Assembly: GCA_024711325.1 (NCBI GenBank)
Contig: JANJTC010000005.1
Coordinates: forward strand, 1-64,000
Length of the DNA stretch: 64,000 bases
Reading direction: 5' to 3'
Origin: Bacteriovoracaceae bacterium
Lineage (GTDB): Bacteria; Bdellovibrionota; Bacteriovoracia; Bacteriovoracales; Bacteriovoracaceae
This document shows, in pieces, positions 19,596 to 29,219 of this stretch (its first letter is position 1; the number at the start of each line of letters is the position of its first letter). The notes under the pieces were generated by a model. It was not told the origin of the DNA. It was given only the letters and a program-made list of their open reading frames with translations, and did not search any database. Made by a program: the position numbers and the translations under genes.

Positions 19596-20071
19596 GATAC
19601 TATTTCATGAATCAAGAGATGCAAGAGATTGCCATTGATGTTGAAGTTCACCCAAACCAGGTCATGGAGTTCAATCATGAGGGGACAAAGAAAACCCTAA
19701 AAGTTCGAAACCTCGCCGGAAAACATTTCTATTCTTTCGACGGCATTGCCTGGAAAAAATTAGCGGCCCTAGGCGTGAATGAAACCTTAGTTTCTCACTC
19801 CGAAGTCTATAAGGTTTATCGCGGCTTTAAACCCTCTGGTTTAAATAAAGGCGGAGCTGGAGCTCTCATCACCCAAATGCCGGGCAAGGTGGTTAAACTC
19901 TTTAAGAAAGAGGGCGACACTGTAGTCAAAGGCGAGACCGTCTTAATTTTAGAGGCCATGAAAATGGAAAATGAAATTAAAGCGGGTGTTGATGGGAAGG
20001 TTAAGTCTATTAATGTTAAAGAAGGTCAGGCGCTTGAGGCGGGCTTTTTGATGGTGGAAGTAGAAGAATAA
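19592..20071 (+). CDS. Biotin carboxyl carrier protein of acyl-CoA carboxylase
   Basis: The 159-residue protein ends in a biotinyl domain with the canonical EAMKMENEI, where Lys is the predicted biotin site. The first 80 residues form an unassigned, probably structural, region. The start is GTG at 19592, overlapping the previous stop, and is supported by GGAGG six bases upstream. BirA, encoded at 44354-45028, is the likely enzyme that biotinylates it. Confidence 0.9.
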   Translation: MRYYFMNQEMQEIAIDVEVHPNQVMEFNHEGTKKTLKVRNLAGKHFYSFDGIAWKKLAALGVNETLVSHSEVYKVYRGFKPSGLNKGGAGALITQMPGKVVKLFKKEGDTVVKGETVLILEAMKMENEIKAGVDGKVKSINVKEGQALEAGFLMVEVEE

Positions 20072-20080
20072 ATTTCATTT

Positions 20081-20107
20081 AAAAAGGGAGGTCTGGACTC
20101 CCTTTTT
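20081..20107. terminator. Bidirectional terminator between convergent genes
   Basis: AAAAAGGGAG (20081-20090) pairs perfectly with CTCCCTTTTT (20098-20107). A-runs and T-runs on both sides allow it to act on either strand. Confidence 0.85.
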
Positions 20108-20834
20108 AGTTTTCAAACACAATACTATCAATCAAACTCTGCCAATTCTTCTCAACCAACCCATACTCAAATTTTATATACACTGAATGAGGCCAGTTCC
20201 AGGCCGAGTACTCACGATTACTAATTTCTTCCGTGTAGTGATTGATCCAAAAATGAAGAGAGTCATAGATCTTTTTTGTACCTAACGAATCAACCGAAGA
20301 AACATTGATCTGAAAATACAAAATCGCTACCAGCGGAAGTGCGGCCCGATATTTAATTTCAGGTCTTAGGAGTTTATCTTCTATGAGCTTAGTATAGGTT
20401 TCAACTTCATGAGTGGTATCAAAGCGTGGTGGAACTTTGGAGATCATTTTTCTTATCCAGCACATTTGATTGCGGGCCTCAAGATCATCCCGGTGGGCAT
20501 CGGATAGAATGCTACTTATGGGATAGAACATACCAGTATAAGTCATCGCTCCACAATGATTGAAAGTGGGTTCAGTGGTCGCCATTTTAGAAAAAGGATT
20601 GGCCCACCAGCTGAGACTTCCAAAACACAGAATCAAAATAATTAAGAGATAGGTTTTAATTTTAGGCAGCAGGAGCTTTAAAGGGATCATGACAAAAAAA
20701 GCAAAGGTGCAAGTCAGGGCCAGGGAGAGGGGCCAGTGAAAAGGCGAGATTATCGCCAGGATGTCGCTAAAGCGCCAAAAGGGTAGGGCAAGTAACAAAA
20801 GAATGAGGGCAAAGAAGACTTTTAAACGTTTCAT
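20106..20834 (-). CDS. Membrane protein of unknown function
   Basis: The 242-residue protein starts MKRLKVFFALILLLLALP and has three hydrophobic segments within the first 90 residues, then a soluble, probably periplasmic, domain with two Cys residues and Trp-rich stretches. I do not recognise the family. The ATG at 20834 is chosen over a longer TTG start. It converges on the carboxylase operon and shares its terminator. Confidence 0.7.
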   Translation of the reverse strand: MKRLKVFFALILLLLALPFWRFSDILAIISPFHWPLSLALTCTFAFFVMIPLKLLLPKIKTYLLIILILCFGSLSWWANPFSKMATTEPTFNHCGAMTYTGMFYPISSILSDAHRDDLEARNQMCWIRKMISKVPPRFDTTHEVETYTKLIEDKLLRPEIKYRAALPLVAILYFQINVSSVDSLGTKKIYDSLHFWINHYTEEISNREYSAWNWPHSVYIKFEYGLVEKNWQSLIDSIVFEN

Positions 20835-20935
20835 GTGCCTATTATTCCATGATTTATCTGTGGGAGGCAAAATATTCAGGGGACAAATAAGTCAGGTTTT
20901 TAAGTTATGATAAAGTAGAGAGGAGGAGATAACTC

Positions 20936-21523
20936 ATGCAAAACAAGATTATCTTATCTACAAACCTGAAAGGTTTTTTCTTTGACGGACTATCAGAGCT
21001 GAATAAAAAGTCGCTCTGCCCTATCCCTGAGTCCGTGATCTATTACTCAAGTGATGTCCTGGATAAATTTGCACTGTCGGAAGATTTCTTTGAAGTCTCT
21101 GATGGGAAAGTGCGCGAGAAGATTCTCGGCATGAAACTTCTTGAGGCCACTCAGTTTACTCGTGAAGAGCAGAAGCGGGTGTATAAAGAAGTTGGGGACA
21201 TGTCTCTACTGGTCTGTGGTTATTTTTCTGAATCAGTGAATAAAAAGATTGTGGACACTCAGTATTACTCACAGCTTGGTCGTATGGCCTATTCACATCT
21301 TAACAATGTTATTCCCAGTTTTTTGGATATCCCAAGTTTTTACGGCATGGTCGCGACTTGTTTTGAGTCGCTCACGACTTTGATGACGATTATGGCAACT
21401 AAAGATCGTAACGGGATTGAAGGGAATCTGATATTCAATAAGATTTTAAAGGATACACCGGTCTCTGAAAAAGAAATGCTGGTGAGCGGGGTTATTCCCA
21501 CACTCACCAAAAAAGTTTCTTAG
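20936..21523 (+). CDS. Conserved-looking protein of unknown function
   Basis: The 195-residue cytoplasmic-looking protein has no signal peptide. Motifs such as LGMKLLEATQFTREEQKR and TKDRNGIEGNL are not recognised. Ribosome-binding site GGAGGAG precedes ATG 20936. Its stop overlaps the stop of the convergent M16 protease gene by four bases. Confidence 0.7.
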   Translation: MQNKIILSTNLKGFFFDGLSELNKKSLCPIPESVIYYSSDVLDKFALSEDFFEVSDGKVREKILGMKLLEATQFTREEQKRVYKEVGDMSLLVCGYFSESVNKKIVDTQYYSQLGRMAYSHLNNVIPSFLDIPSFYGMVATCFESLTTLMTIMATKDRNGIEGNLIFNKILKDTPVSEKEMLVSGVIPTLTKKVS

Positions 21524-24081
21524 ATTTTTCTTCCGGCCTCTACAATATTCCATTTGCTGCCAAAGAACTTCTTCAGGAATGCCTGGAAGTCTTCGTACTT
21601 GGCGTTTCTGATCATCTCATTATTTTTATGAGGGAAATCAACCCCAAGACCGTGAAGAACTGGAATGGAATAGAACTGGGCGTAGTCTTCATTTGTTTGG
21701 ATGCCGAGAAGATTCTGGCCATCAATCATGGTCTTAATGCGTTCAAATTCTTCCCGCTTAATGCCATTTTCTTTCAGACCATTAATGATTCCCATGATGG
21801 CATTGATGGCGGCTTCGGTTTTATCGTGGCCTGAACCAATATAAATGCCCCAACAACCGGCCTCAAGAGCGGAAACATGGATCGGTGAAACTGAATAACA
21901 CAGACCCTGGCGGTCGCGGACTTCTACAAAAAGATCCGAGCTTTGTCCTGAAAGATGGGCGGTAATCATTTTAAGATAAAGGTCTTCTTTCTGACCGATC
22001 GGATAGGCCTGAGTTCCAATCACAATCTGGGTTTGTTCACGTTCAAAATCGAGTTTCACTTTTTTACCTGTAATCGCTTTGGCTTTTTTCTTAGCCTTCT
22101 TTACAGGAGTTCTTGGATTCAGATTCTTCACCACTTCCAGCATATGATGATGAATGACTGAGAAGTCCTGATCGCCGCAGTAAGTGAAAACAATCTCAGA
22201 ATTTTTTAAATGACTGGCATGCAGTTTCTTTAGTGCCAGAGGTGAGAAGGTTTTAATTGTCTCCGGAGTACCGGCCAGATCCAGTGAGTAAGGATGCTGA
22301 TTGAAGACCATTTTATAGAAGGCCTTGAAGGCCTGCTTCATGGCATCTTCTTTTTGATTATCCAGTGCTCGCAGAATAACTTTCTTTTCATGGTCAAAAA
22401 ACTTCTTAGGGATCTCCGGCGTGAAAAGAGTGCCATTAAAATGCTGAGATAATTTTTCAAAATCCCGTGATTGACCATGGAGAGTTAAACCATAGGCATT
22501 CTTACCAGAAAAACCGTTAAGAGATGATGAAAGGGACTCAAGTTCATTTTTAAGTTTTTCATAACCGCAGCCCTTGTGCCCATAGGACACCAGGCGACTT
22601 AAAAGATGATGAATTCCCATGTTCTTAGAGGTTTCATTGGTCTGGCCCCCTTTCATATAGGCATGCATAACAAAGGTCGGAGTGAGTTTGTTCTGGCGAT
22701 AAATCAGCTTGATGCCAGGTTTTAACTCAACGACTTTAACGGCGCTATCATGAGTGGAGGTAGTAAGTTTAACTTTGGTTAATTTTGCCTTACTCTTGGT
22801 CGCTACTTTCTTAAGATCGGATTGCCATTTTTTGAGTTCTTTCTCAATGGGAGCTGTCTTGGTTCCCTTAGGGACTTGTAGTGTGAAATGCGAAGACTGC
22901 TTCATAATATTAAGCAGACCTTCCCAAACCTCATCGACTGAAGTCACCCGGATTTTTTCAATGAATTCATCTTCACAGAAAATGTTTCCGGATTGAGCGA
23001 AGCCGTGGCCTAAGCTAAAAGCGTAAGACTCGATGGATTCTCTTTCGTAAATTTTGGAAGAGATGTACTGATTTTTAATTTTTGTGAGCTCTTCGACTTT
23101 AAAGCCATTAGTTAAGGCTTCGGTTAAAGTGCTTAAAAAGGTTTTTGAAATCTTGGCCAAGTTCTCTACCGGAAAACTCATTCTGAGCATATGAACTCCG
23201 CCATTAGCGAAGTACATGGTTGATCCAGCAATTCCGTTACACAAAGATGTCTTGGCCACGAGTGCCTGATAAAAGCGTGAAGTTTCACCGTGGGCCAGGC
23301 AATTGATGGCGAGATCTTCCGCGGCAGCTTTTTCATGAGAATAATCCGGTGACTGCAAACACAGAGTGAGTGTTGCCTGACGGATATCTTTATCGTGAAT
23401 GTTTACTGATTCTTTTTCTTTAATTTTAAAAGGACCAAATTCAGACTTCTGGCCATGAGGGAGCCTGAAAGAACGGATTTTTTTCTCAAGCTCTTCCCGC
23501 TGAGTTAAATCCCCCGCCACTACTAATAAGGCGTTTTCCAGATTGTAGTAAGATTCCCTGAAATGCTTAATTTGTTCTTGGGAGAAATTCTGAATGGTAT
23601 CTTCCCGACCTAAAATGGGATGAGCGTAACCTTTATCAAAAGAAGCTTTCTGTAATTGAATGAAGTTGTACTGTGAAGGATTATCCATGGCCCGACGATA
23701 TTCTTCAAATACCACCTGGCGCTCAGAAGGAATTTCTTCTTCACCAAAAAGAGGGTTCGCCACCATATCTAAGAGAATATCAACTGACTTATCCAAAAAG
23801 AGGCTGGGAGTGTTGATGTAGTAGCAAGTGTAGTCAAAAGAAGTGAAGGCATTGACTTCACCACCGTAGGTTTCAATATCGTGGGCCAGCTGAGGACCAG
23901 GGCGTTTAGGAGTGCCTTTAAAAAACATATGCTCTAAAAAATGAGCAATCCCTTCGTTATCTGTGACTTCCAGGGCCGAACCAGCTCTGAACCACATTTG
24001 GACTGTACCGGCCGAACAACCAGGAGAATGTATGAATAGGGTATTTAGTTCGTTATCTAACTGGACTTGATCGATTTTCAT
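21520..24081 (-). CDS. M16-family zinc metallopeptidase, two-domain
   Basis: The 853-residue protein has an N-terminal catalytic half with the inverted zinc motif HxxEH (His47, Glu50, His51) in AHFLEHMFFKG and an Arg/Tyr-containing C-terminal half from about residue 445 without HxxEH, as in pitrilysin-like clamshell peptidases. No clear signal peptide is present, so it may be cytoplasmic or use an unusual export route. Start ATG at 24081 has AAGGAAG upstream. The substrate is unknown. Confidence 0.88.
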   Translation of the reverse strand: MKIDQVQLDNELNTLFIHSPGCSAGTVQMWFRAGSALEVTDNEGIAHFLEHMFFKGTPKRPGPQLAHDIETYGGEVNAFTSFDYTCYYINTPSLFLDKSVDILLDMVANPLFGEEEIPSERQVVFEEYRRAMDNPSQYNFIQLQKASFDKGYAHPILGREDTIQNFSQEQIKHFRESYYNLENALLVVAGDLTQREELEKKIRSFRLPHGQKSEFGPFKIKEKESVNIHDKDIRQATLTLCLQSPDYSHEKAAAEDLAINCLAHGETSRFYQALVAKTSLCNGIAGSTMYFANGGVHMLRMSFPVENLAKISKTFLSTLTEALTNGFKVEELTKIKNQYISSKIYERESIESYAFSLGHGFAQSGNIFCEDEFIEKIRVTSVDEVWEGLLNIMKQSSHFTLQVPKGTKTAPIEKELKKWQSDLKKVATKSKAKLTKVKLTTSTHDSAVKVVELKPGIKLIYRQNKLTPTFVMHAYMKGGQTNETSKNMGIHHLLSRLVSYGHKGCGYEKLKNELESLSSSLNGFSGKNAYGLTLHGQSRDFEKLSQHFNGTLFTPEIPKKFFDHEKKVILRALDNQKEDAMKQAFKAFYKMVFNQHPYSLDLAGTPETIKTFSPLALKKLHASHLKNSEIVFTYCGDQDFSVIHHHMLEVVKNLNPRTPVKKAKKKAKAITGKKVKLDFEREQTQIVIGTQAYPIGQKEDLYLKMITAHLSGQSSDLFVEVRDRQGLCYSVSPIHVSALEAGCWGIYIGSGHDKTEAAINAIMGIINGLKENGIKREEFERIKTMIDGQNLLGIQTNEDYAQFYSIPVLHGLGVDFPHKNNEMIRNAKYEDFQAFLKKFFGSKWNIVEAGRKI

Positions 24082-24159
24082 AACTTCCTTATTTGAGACA
24101 TCGTTTTATTCGTTCTATTATCACTTCAGACCATTTCTTTTTGAAGGACTTTCTCACTA

Positions 24160-25278
24160 ATGACTCAGGTGTCCAGTTTATATTTACACGTTCCCTTCTG
24201 TATGCACCTGTGCAACTACTGTGACTTTTATAAAAGAAAGCTGGATGCTGCTGAAAAACAGTTTGAGGATTTTCATCAGTTTTTAGCCGAATCTTTCATA
24301 CGTCACTCTGAATTACTAAAAGAGCATCATTTTTCCTGGGCCCCCTTAGATACCATCTACCTCGGTGGAGGCACTCCTTCTCTGTGGGGAGCAAAGGGAG
24401 CAGAATTTTTTCAGCAGCAGATTCTTAAAATGGGAATCACTGCTGATGCTGAATTCACGATGGAAGTGGATCCTGGAACCTGGACCCCGGAGATGCTCAA
24501 GGCCTGGAAGGACATTGGACTTAATCGAATTTCCATTGGCACTCAAACTCTGGATCCGGGCTTTTTAAAAGTGATGGATCGGGTTCATTCACTGGAAGAC
24601 AGTCTGAGTTTTCTGGATGTCATGCAGAAAGATGACTGGAATTTCTCATTGGATTTCCTTCTAGGAATTCCTTTTTCTCGAGAGAGAAAGCGTGACATTC
24701 AAAAAGAACTGGAACTCCTGCTCAAATATTCTCCTAAACACATAAGCCTTTATATTTTAAATGCCAGATCTAAGTACCCTCACATTCAGGATATGCCGGA
24801 TGATGAATTCATTCGGGAAGAATACTTATTTGTGAGTGAATATCTGAAGGCCCGCGGCTTTCATCATTATGAAGTTTCAAACTTCGCTCTGCCAGGATTT
24901 GAATCCCGTCACAATCAAAAATATTGGCGGGGAGAAAATGTGGCGGCCTTGGGTCCCACTGGCACTGGTTATCTTGCTTTTGCTCAAAATGAGGCCATTC
25001 GTTATAAATGGAAAGTTTCAGTGGCGGAGATGGAAATTGAAAAACTAGGAACCGAGGAGCTTTTGCTGGAGAAAACGTATTTATCTCTTCGTACTTCAGA
25101 TGGCTGGAAGGCCTATCCGGGATCAGAGGAACTCGTGAGTCAGTGGGTCGGCCAAAACTACGCTGAGATAAAACAAGATCGTGTTCATTTAACTTCCCTC
25201 GGATTTTTAATGCTGGATTCATTAATGGATGATCTCTTTCGGTGGGAAGCAGCTCAAAAGAGAACTGTAAATATTTAA
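24160..25278 (+). CDS. hemW: Radical SAM protein, HemW-like
   Basis: The 372-residue protein has the radical SAM cluster motif CMHLCNYC (Cys14, Cys18, Cys21) followed by DF, and TIYLGGGTPSLW and RISIGTQTLD, characteristic of the HemN/HemW family. Length fits HemW (heme chaperone) rather than the longer oxygen-independent coproporphyrinogen oxidase HemN. It is divergent from the M16 gene over a 78-base gap. Confidence 0.85.
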   Translation: MTQVSSLYLHVPFCMHLCNYCDFYKRKLDAAEKQFEDFHQFLAESFIRHSELLKEHHFSWAPLDTIYLGGGTPSLWGAKGAEFFQQQILKMGITADAEFTMEVDPGTWTPEMLKAWKDIGLNRISIGTQTLDPGFLKVMDRVHSLEDSLSFLDVMQKDDWNFSLDFLLGIPFSRERKRDIQKELELLLKYSPKHISLYILNARSKYPHIQDMPDDEFIREEYLFVSEYLKARGFHHYEVSNFALPGFESRHNQKYWRGENVAALGPTGTGYLAFAQNEAIRYKWKVSVAEMEIEKLGTEELLLEKTYLSLRTSDGWKAYPGSEELVSQWVGQNYAEIKQDRVHLTSLGFLMLDSLMDDLFRWEAAQKRTVNI

Positions 25279-25319
25279 AATCACTACCAATGTTTCCATG
25301 AGTCAAAATAAGCGATTAA

Positions 25320-25380
25320 CTTGAAAAATAGGCCACTTTTTTTCCCCGCCTAACATTGACACTTTTCCATTCGATACCAT
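25320..25380 (+). promoter_or_regulatory. Possible heat-shock promoter region before grpE
   Basis: TTGACA (25356-25361) is followed 13 bases later by TACCAT (25375-25380), resembling a sigma-32 promoter. A second, less well-spaced pair is TTGAAA (25321-25326) and CCCC (25344-25347). No CIRCE operator is seen. Assignment is tentative. Confidence 0.35.
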
Positions 25381-25415
25381 CTTTAAATTAATACTAACTG
25401 ACAGTGAGCGTGAAC

Positions 25416-25949
25416 ATGGAATCGAACGAAAACAACGAAAAGCCGGCAGAAGAAACTCAGAAAGCAGAAGCCCAAGAAAATCAAGAAGCGGCAGCGAATG
25501 AAACTAAAAAAGACGAAGTTGATTATAAATCAAAATATTTTTATATCGCCGCTGAAATGGATAACTACCGTAAGCGTATGGAGCGGGAAAAAGATAATCT
25601 CCTGAAGTACGGCAATGAACGTGTACTTTCGGATTTGGTTGATGTTCTGGATAACTTTGAAAGAACAATCAGTATGCTGGCACCTGATCAGGATCAGAAA
25701 ATCAAAAATATAGTGACTGGTTTAGATATGGTGAAAAAACTTTTTGAGGACACTTTAGCTAAACACGGACTAAGTCCGGTAGAATCGATTGGCAAGGATT
25801 TTGATCCTAACTATCATGAAGCTCTAGCTCAGGAATATGCTGAAGGCAAAAAGCCAAATGAAGTGATTAAAGAGTTCCAAAAGGGCTACCTCTTAAATGG
25901 CCGTTTATTAAGACCTGCCAAAGTTGTAGTTGCGAGCGATAAACAGTAA
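25416..25949 (+). CDS. grpE: Nucleotide exchange factor GrpE
   Basis: The 177-residue protein has a Glu/Ala/Lys-rich disordered start, the long helix YIAAEMDNYRKRMEREKDN and the beta-rich end FDPNYHEALAQ and GYLLNGRLLRPAKVVVA, typical of GrpE. It releases ADP from DnaK. ATG 25416 is chosen; a GTG lies 12 bases upstream in frame. It is followed by dnaK. Confidence 0.93.
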   Translation: MESNENNEKPAEETQKAEAQENQEAAANETKKDEVDYKSKYFYIAAEMDNYRKRMEREKDNLLKYGNERVLSDLVDVLDNFERTISMLAPDQDQKIKNIVTGLDMVKKLFEDTLAKHGLSPVESIGKDFDPNYHEALAQEYAEGKKPNEVIKEFQKGYLLNGRLLRPAKVVVASDKQ

Positions 25950-25971
25950 TCAATAAAATAAGGAGAATTAT

Positions 25972-27900
25972 ATGGGAAAAATTATCGGAATTGACTTAGG
26001 TACAACAAACTCATGTGTATCTGTAATGGAAAACGGCACTTATAAAATTATTCCAAATGCTGAAGGTCACAACACGACCCCTTCCGTAATTGGTTTTGCT
26101 AACAATGGAGAGATCCTTGTTGGTCAAGTGGCAAAACGCCAGGCAGTTACCAATCCAACAAAAACTCTCTTTGGTATCAAGCGACTCATTGGTCGTAAGC
26201 ATAGTGATAAAGAAGTGTCTCACTTCCATGAAGTGGCCCCTTTTGAAATCTTCGCCAACAAAAATGGTGATGCTTGGGTAAAAGTGGATGGTAAAGAATA
26301 TTCTCCGCAAGAAATCTCGGCCAAAGTATTAGAGAAAATGAAAAAAGCTGCCGAGGATTATCTTGGTCAACCGGTTACTGAAGCAGTTATTACTGTTCCA
26401 GCTTACTTCAGCGATGCTCAAAGACAGGCAACAAAAGATGCCGGTCGTATTGCTGGTCTTGATGTGAAACGTATCATCAACGAGCCAACAGCAGCAGCTC
26501 TTGCTTATGGTCAGGACGTTAAGAAAGATAAAAACATCGCGGTTTTCGACTTAGGTGGTGGTACTTTCGACGTATCAATTCTTGAAATCACTTCTGATGG
26601 TGTATTTGAAGTTAAGTCAACTAACGGGGATACTTTCCTTGGTGGTGAAGACTTCGATTACCGAATCATTAACTGGTTAGCGGAAGAATTTAAGAAAGAA
26701 ACCGGTATCGATCTTAAGAATGATAAGATGGCATTACAACGTCTGAAAGAAGCTGCTGAGAAAGCTAAACATGAACTTTCTTCAGTGGTCCAAACTGACA
26801 TTAACCTTCCATTCATCACCATGGATGCAACAGGTCCTAGACACTTAAACTTAAATCTTTCACGAGCTAAGTTTGAGTCTCTTATTGCTGACCTGGTTGA
26901 GAGACTGGTAGCTCCATGTAAAACTGCGATCAAAGATTCTGGACTTTCTCTGAGTGAAATTCAGGATGTGATCCTGGTTGGTGGTGCAACTCGTACTCCA
27001 ATCGTTCAGGCCAAAGTAAAAGAAATCTTCGGTAAAGAAGCTCATAAAGGTGTGAACCCGGATGAAGTGGTTGCGGCCGGTGCTGCTATTCAAGGTGGTG
27101 TTCTTGGTGGTGACGTTAAAGACGTTCTACTCCTTGACGTAACTCCACTTTCTCTTGGTATCGAAACCCTTGGTGGTGTTTTCACGAAGATCATTGAGAA
27201 GAATACAACGATTCCGACTAAGAAATCCCAGGTGTTCTCAACAGCAGTTGATAATCAGCCGGCAGTTTCGATTCACGTTCAGCAAGGTGAGCGCGAATTC
27301 TCGGCCGATAACAAAACACTTGGTCGTTTTGACCTGACTGGTATTGCACCAGCTCCACGTGGAGTTCCTCAGATTGAAGTTACTTTTGATATCGATGCTA
27401 ACGGTATCGTTCACGTAACTTCTACTGATAAGGCCACTGGTAAATCTCAAAATATCGTGATCACTTCTAACTCAGGTTTATCTGAGGAAGAAATTAAACG
27501 TATGGTTCAGGACGCAGAAAAGAACCGTGACGCTGATAAAAAACGTCGCGAAGTAGTTGATGCCCGAAATAACTTGGATAGCCTGGTTTTTGCTTCTGAA
27601 AAAGGAATCAAAGATGCCGGCGATAAAGTTCCAGCTGATAAAAAAGCTGAAATCGAAGGAGCGATTAGTGAAGCCAAAACAAAACTCACATCCGAATCTT
27701 TGGACGAAATTAAAGCAGCGACTGAAAGACTTCAAAACGTCGCTCATAGCCTTGCCCAGTTCATGTATCAAGGAACTGGAGCCGAGGGAGCTGGCGCCGG
27801 TGCCGGTCCAGGTGCAGGAGCACAGGATGCGGAACAGTCGGAATCGAAGAAGAAGGATGATGGAGACGACGTGGTAGACGCTGATTATAAAGAAGTTTAA
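25972..27900 (+). CDS. dnaK: Chaperone protein DnaK (Hsp70)
   Basis: The 642-residue protein starts [16 protein letters not shown], with the actin-like ATPase motifs [14 protein letters not shown] and [14 protein letters not shown]. The substrate domain begins after the linker [13 protein letters not shown] near residue 390. The tail ends in Gly/Ala-rich then acidic residues. It refolds proteins with DnaJ and GrpE. Ribosome-binding site AAGGAG is strong. Confidence 0.98.
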   Translation: MGKIIGIDLGTTNSCVSVMENGTYKIIPNAEGHNTTPSVIGFANNGEILVGQVAKRQAVTNPTKTLFGIKRLIGRKHSDKEVSHFHEVAPFEIFANKNGDAWVKVDGKEYSPQEISAKVLEKMKKAAEDYLGQPVTEAVITVPAYFSDAQRQATKDAGRIAGLDVKRIINEPTAAALAYGQDVKKDKNIAVFDLGGGTFDVSILEITSDGVFEVKSTNGDTFLGGEDFDYRIINWLAEEFKKETGIDLKNDKMALQRLKEAAEKAKHELSSVVQTDINLPFITMDATGPRHLNLNLSRAKFESLIADLVERLVAPCKTAIKDSGLSLSEIQDVILVGGATRTPIVQAKVKEIFGKEAHKGVNPDEVVAAGAAIQGGVLGGDVKDVLLLDVTPLSLGIETLGGVFTKIIEKNTTIPTKKSQVFSTAVDNQPAVSIHVQQGEREFSADNKTLGRFDLTGIAPAPRGVPQIEVTFDIDANGIVHVTSTDKATGKSQNIVITSNSGLSEEEIKRMVQDAEKNRDADKKRREVVDARNNLDSLVFASEKGIKDAGDKVPADKKAEIEGAISEAKTKLTSESLDEIKAATERLQNVAHSLAQFMYQGTGAEGAGAGAGPGAGAQDAEQSESKKKDDGDDVVDADYKEV

Positions 27901-27922
27901 TTGGCCCAAAATTAAAAAAAGT

Positions 27923-27951
27923 AAAGGCCCCTTAGCAATAAGGGGCCTTTT
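27923..27951 (+). terminator. Hairpin between dnaK and dnaJ
   Basis: AAAGGCCCCTT (27923-27933) pairs with AAGGGGCCTTT (27940-27950). The downstream T run is short, so it may act as a partial terminator that lowers dnaJ expression relative to dnaK. Confidence 0.65.
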
Positions 27952-27974
27952 ATAAATTAGGATGATTGATTGTT

Positions 27975-29117
27975 ATGAGCAAACGAGATTATTACGAAGT
28001 ATTGGGAATCTCTAAAACCGCTTCGAAAGATGAAATAAAAAAGGCCTATCGCAAACTAGCGATGCAATACCATCCTGATAAAAATCCTGGAAATACAGAA
28101 GCTGAAGCCAAATTTAAAGAAGCTTCCCACGCGGCCGATATTTTAATGGATGATCAAAAACGCGCTATGTATGACCGAGTTGGGCATTCTGCTGAACAAG
28201 GTGGAATGGGCGGAGGCGGATTCCAGGGTGGATTTTCCGGAGACTTTGGTGATCTTGGAGATATCTTTGGAGACATTTTCGGAGATATTCTGGGTGGCCA
28301 GAGAGGACGCGGCGGCGGACGTCGAGGTGGAAGATCCCGTGCTCAGGCCGGTGATGATCTTCAAACGGAACTCTTCACTACTTTTGAAGAAGCAGCTTTT
28401 GGTGTGGAAAAAGAAATCCACATTAATCGTTCAGTTGCTTGTGGTGACTGTCACGGTTCTGGTGCCAAGAAAGGTTCTGGTCCGGTTACTTGTGACATGT
28501 GTCAAGGACATGGAGAAGTTCGTCGTCAACAAGGCTTCTTCACCATTGCTCAACCTTGTCCAAAATGTCATGGCTCCGGTCAGATCATTAAAGATGTCTG
28601 CGAAACTTGTCATGGTCGTGGTCGGAATAAAAAACGTGAAAAACTTTCTGTTAAAGTTCCTGCCGGTATTGATGAAGGCCAGCGCTTAAAACTTACGGGT
28701 CAGGGAGATTCTGGTTTGCATGGCGGTCCGGCCGGCGATTTATTTGTGTTGATTCATATCGAGCCACATGAATTTTTCAAACGCGAAGACTACGATGTGA
28801 TTTGTGATGTGCCTATCAGCTTTTCACAAGCGGCCTTAGGAACAGAAGTAGAAGTACCTACCTTGGGTGGACGAGTGTCTATGAAAATCCCTGAAGGGAC
28901 TCAATCAGGCCAGAAAATGAAGCTAAGAAACAAAGGTATTACTAAACTAGGCGGCTATGGTTTTGGTGATCAAATTATTACCATCCATGTCGAAACGCCG
29001 ACTAAACTTAATAAAGAGCAACGCGAGTTGTTCGCTCGACTCTCTGAGCTAGAGCAAAACTCTTCAAATCCTATGACGAAGGGTTTTTTTGACCGAGTAC
29101 GCGAACTATTTCAATAG
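27975..29117 (+). CDS. dnaJ: Chaperone protein DnaJ (Hsp40)
   Basis: The 380-residue protein has a J domain with HPD at residues 33-35, a Gly-rich region with [10 protein letters not shown], four CxxCxGxG zinc repeats ([32 protein letters not shown]), and the C-terminal substrate-binding domains. It stimulates DnaK ATPase and delivers substrates. ATG 27975 gives the usual [11 protein letters not shown] start; a TTG 9 bases upstream is less likely. Confidence 0.96.
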   Translation: MSKRDYYEVLGISKTASKDEIKKAYRKLAMQYHPDKNPGNTEAEAKFKEASHAADILMDDQKRAMYDRVGHSAEQGGMGGGGFQGGFSGDFGDLGDIFGDIFGDILGGQRGRGGGRRGGRSRAQAGDDLQTELFTTFEEAAFGVEKEIHINRSVACGDCHGSGAKKGSGPVTCDMCQGHGEVRRQQGFFTIAQPCPKCHGSGQIIKDVCETCHGRGRNKKREKLSVKVPAGIDEGQRLKLTGQGDSGLHGGPAGDLFVLIHIEPHEFFKREDYDVICDVPISFSQAALGTEVEVPTLGGRVSMKIPEGTQSGQKMKLRNKGITKLGGYGFGDQIITIHVETPTKLNKEQRELFARLSELEQNSSNPMTKGFFDRVRELFQ

Positions 29118-29124
29118 ATTTCTT

Positions 29125-29154
29125 CAGGTCAGGACGAAAAAACGCCCTGACCTG
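29125..29154 (+). terminator. Hairpin after dnaJ, without T tail
   Basis: CAGGTCAGG-A-CG (29125-29136) pairs with CG-C-CCTGACCTG (29143-29154), with one mismatch. No T tract follows, so termination is uncertain. Confidence 0.45.
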
Positions 29155-29159
29155 CCTCC

Positions 29160-29188
29160 GTGACAATTATACCCACCAGAGTTAAAAT
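29160..29188 (+). promoter_or_regulatory. Sigma-70-type promoter before the LpoA-like gene
   Basis: GTGACA (29160-29165), a 17-base spacer and TAAAAT (29183-29188), each five of six bases to consensus, lie 31 bases before the start at 29220. Confidence 0.55.
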
Positions 29189-29219
29189 CTAAGCCAGTTA
29201 TTCTTATCAAAGGTTACTT

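Noticed and set aside
26011-27909. Several minus-strand frames inside dnaK
   Set aside because: They are shadows of the highly biased codon use of dnaK.
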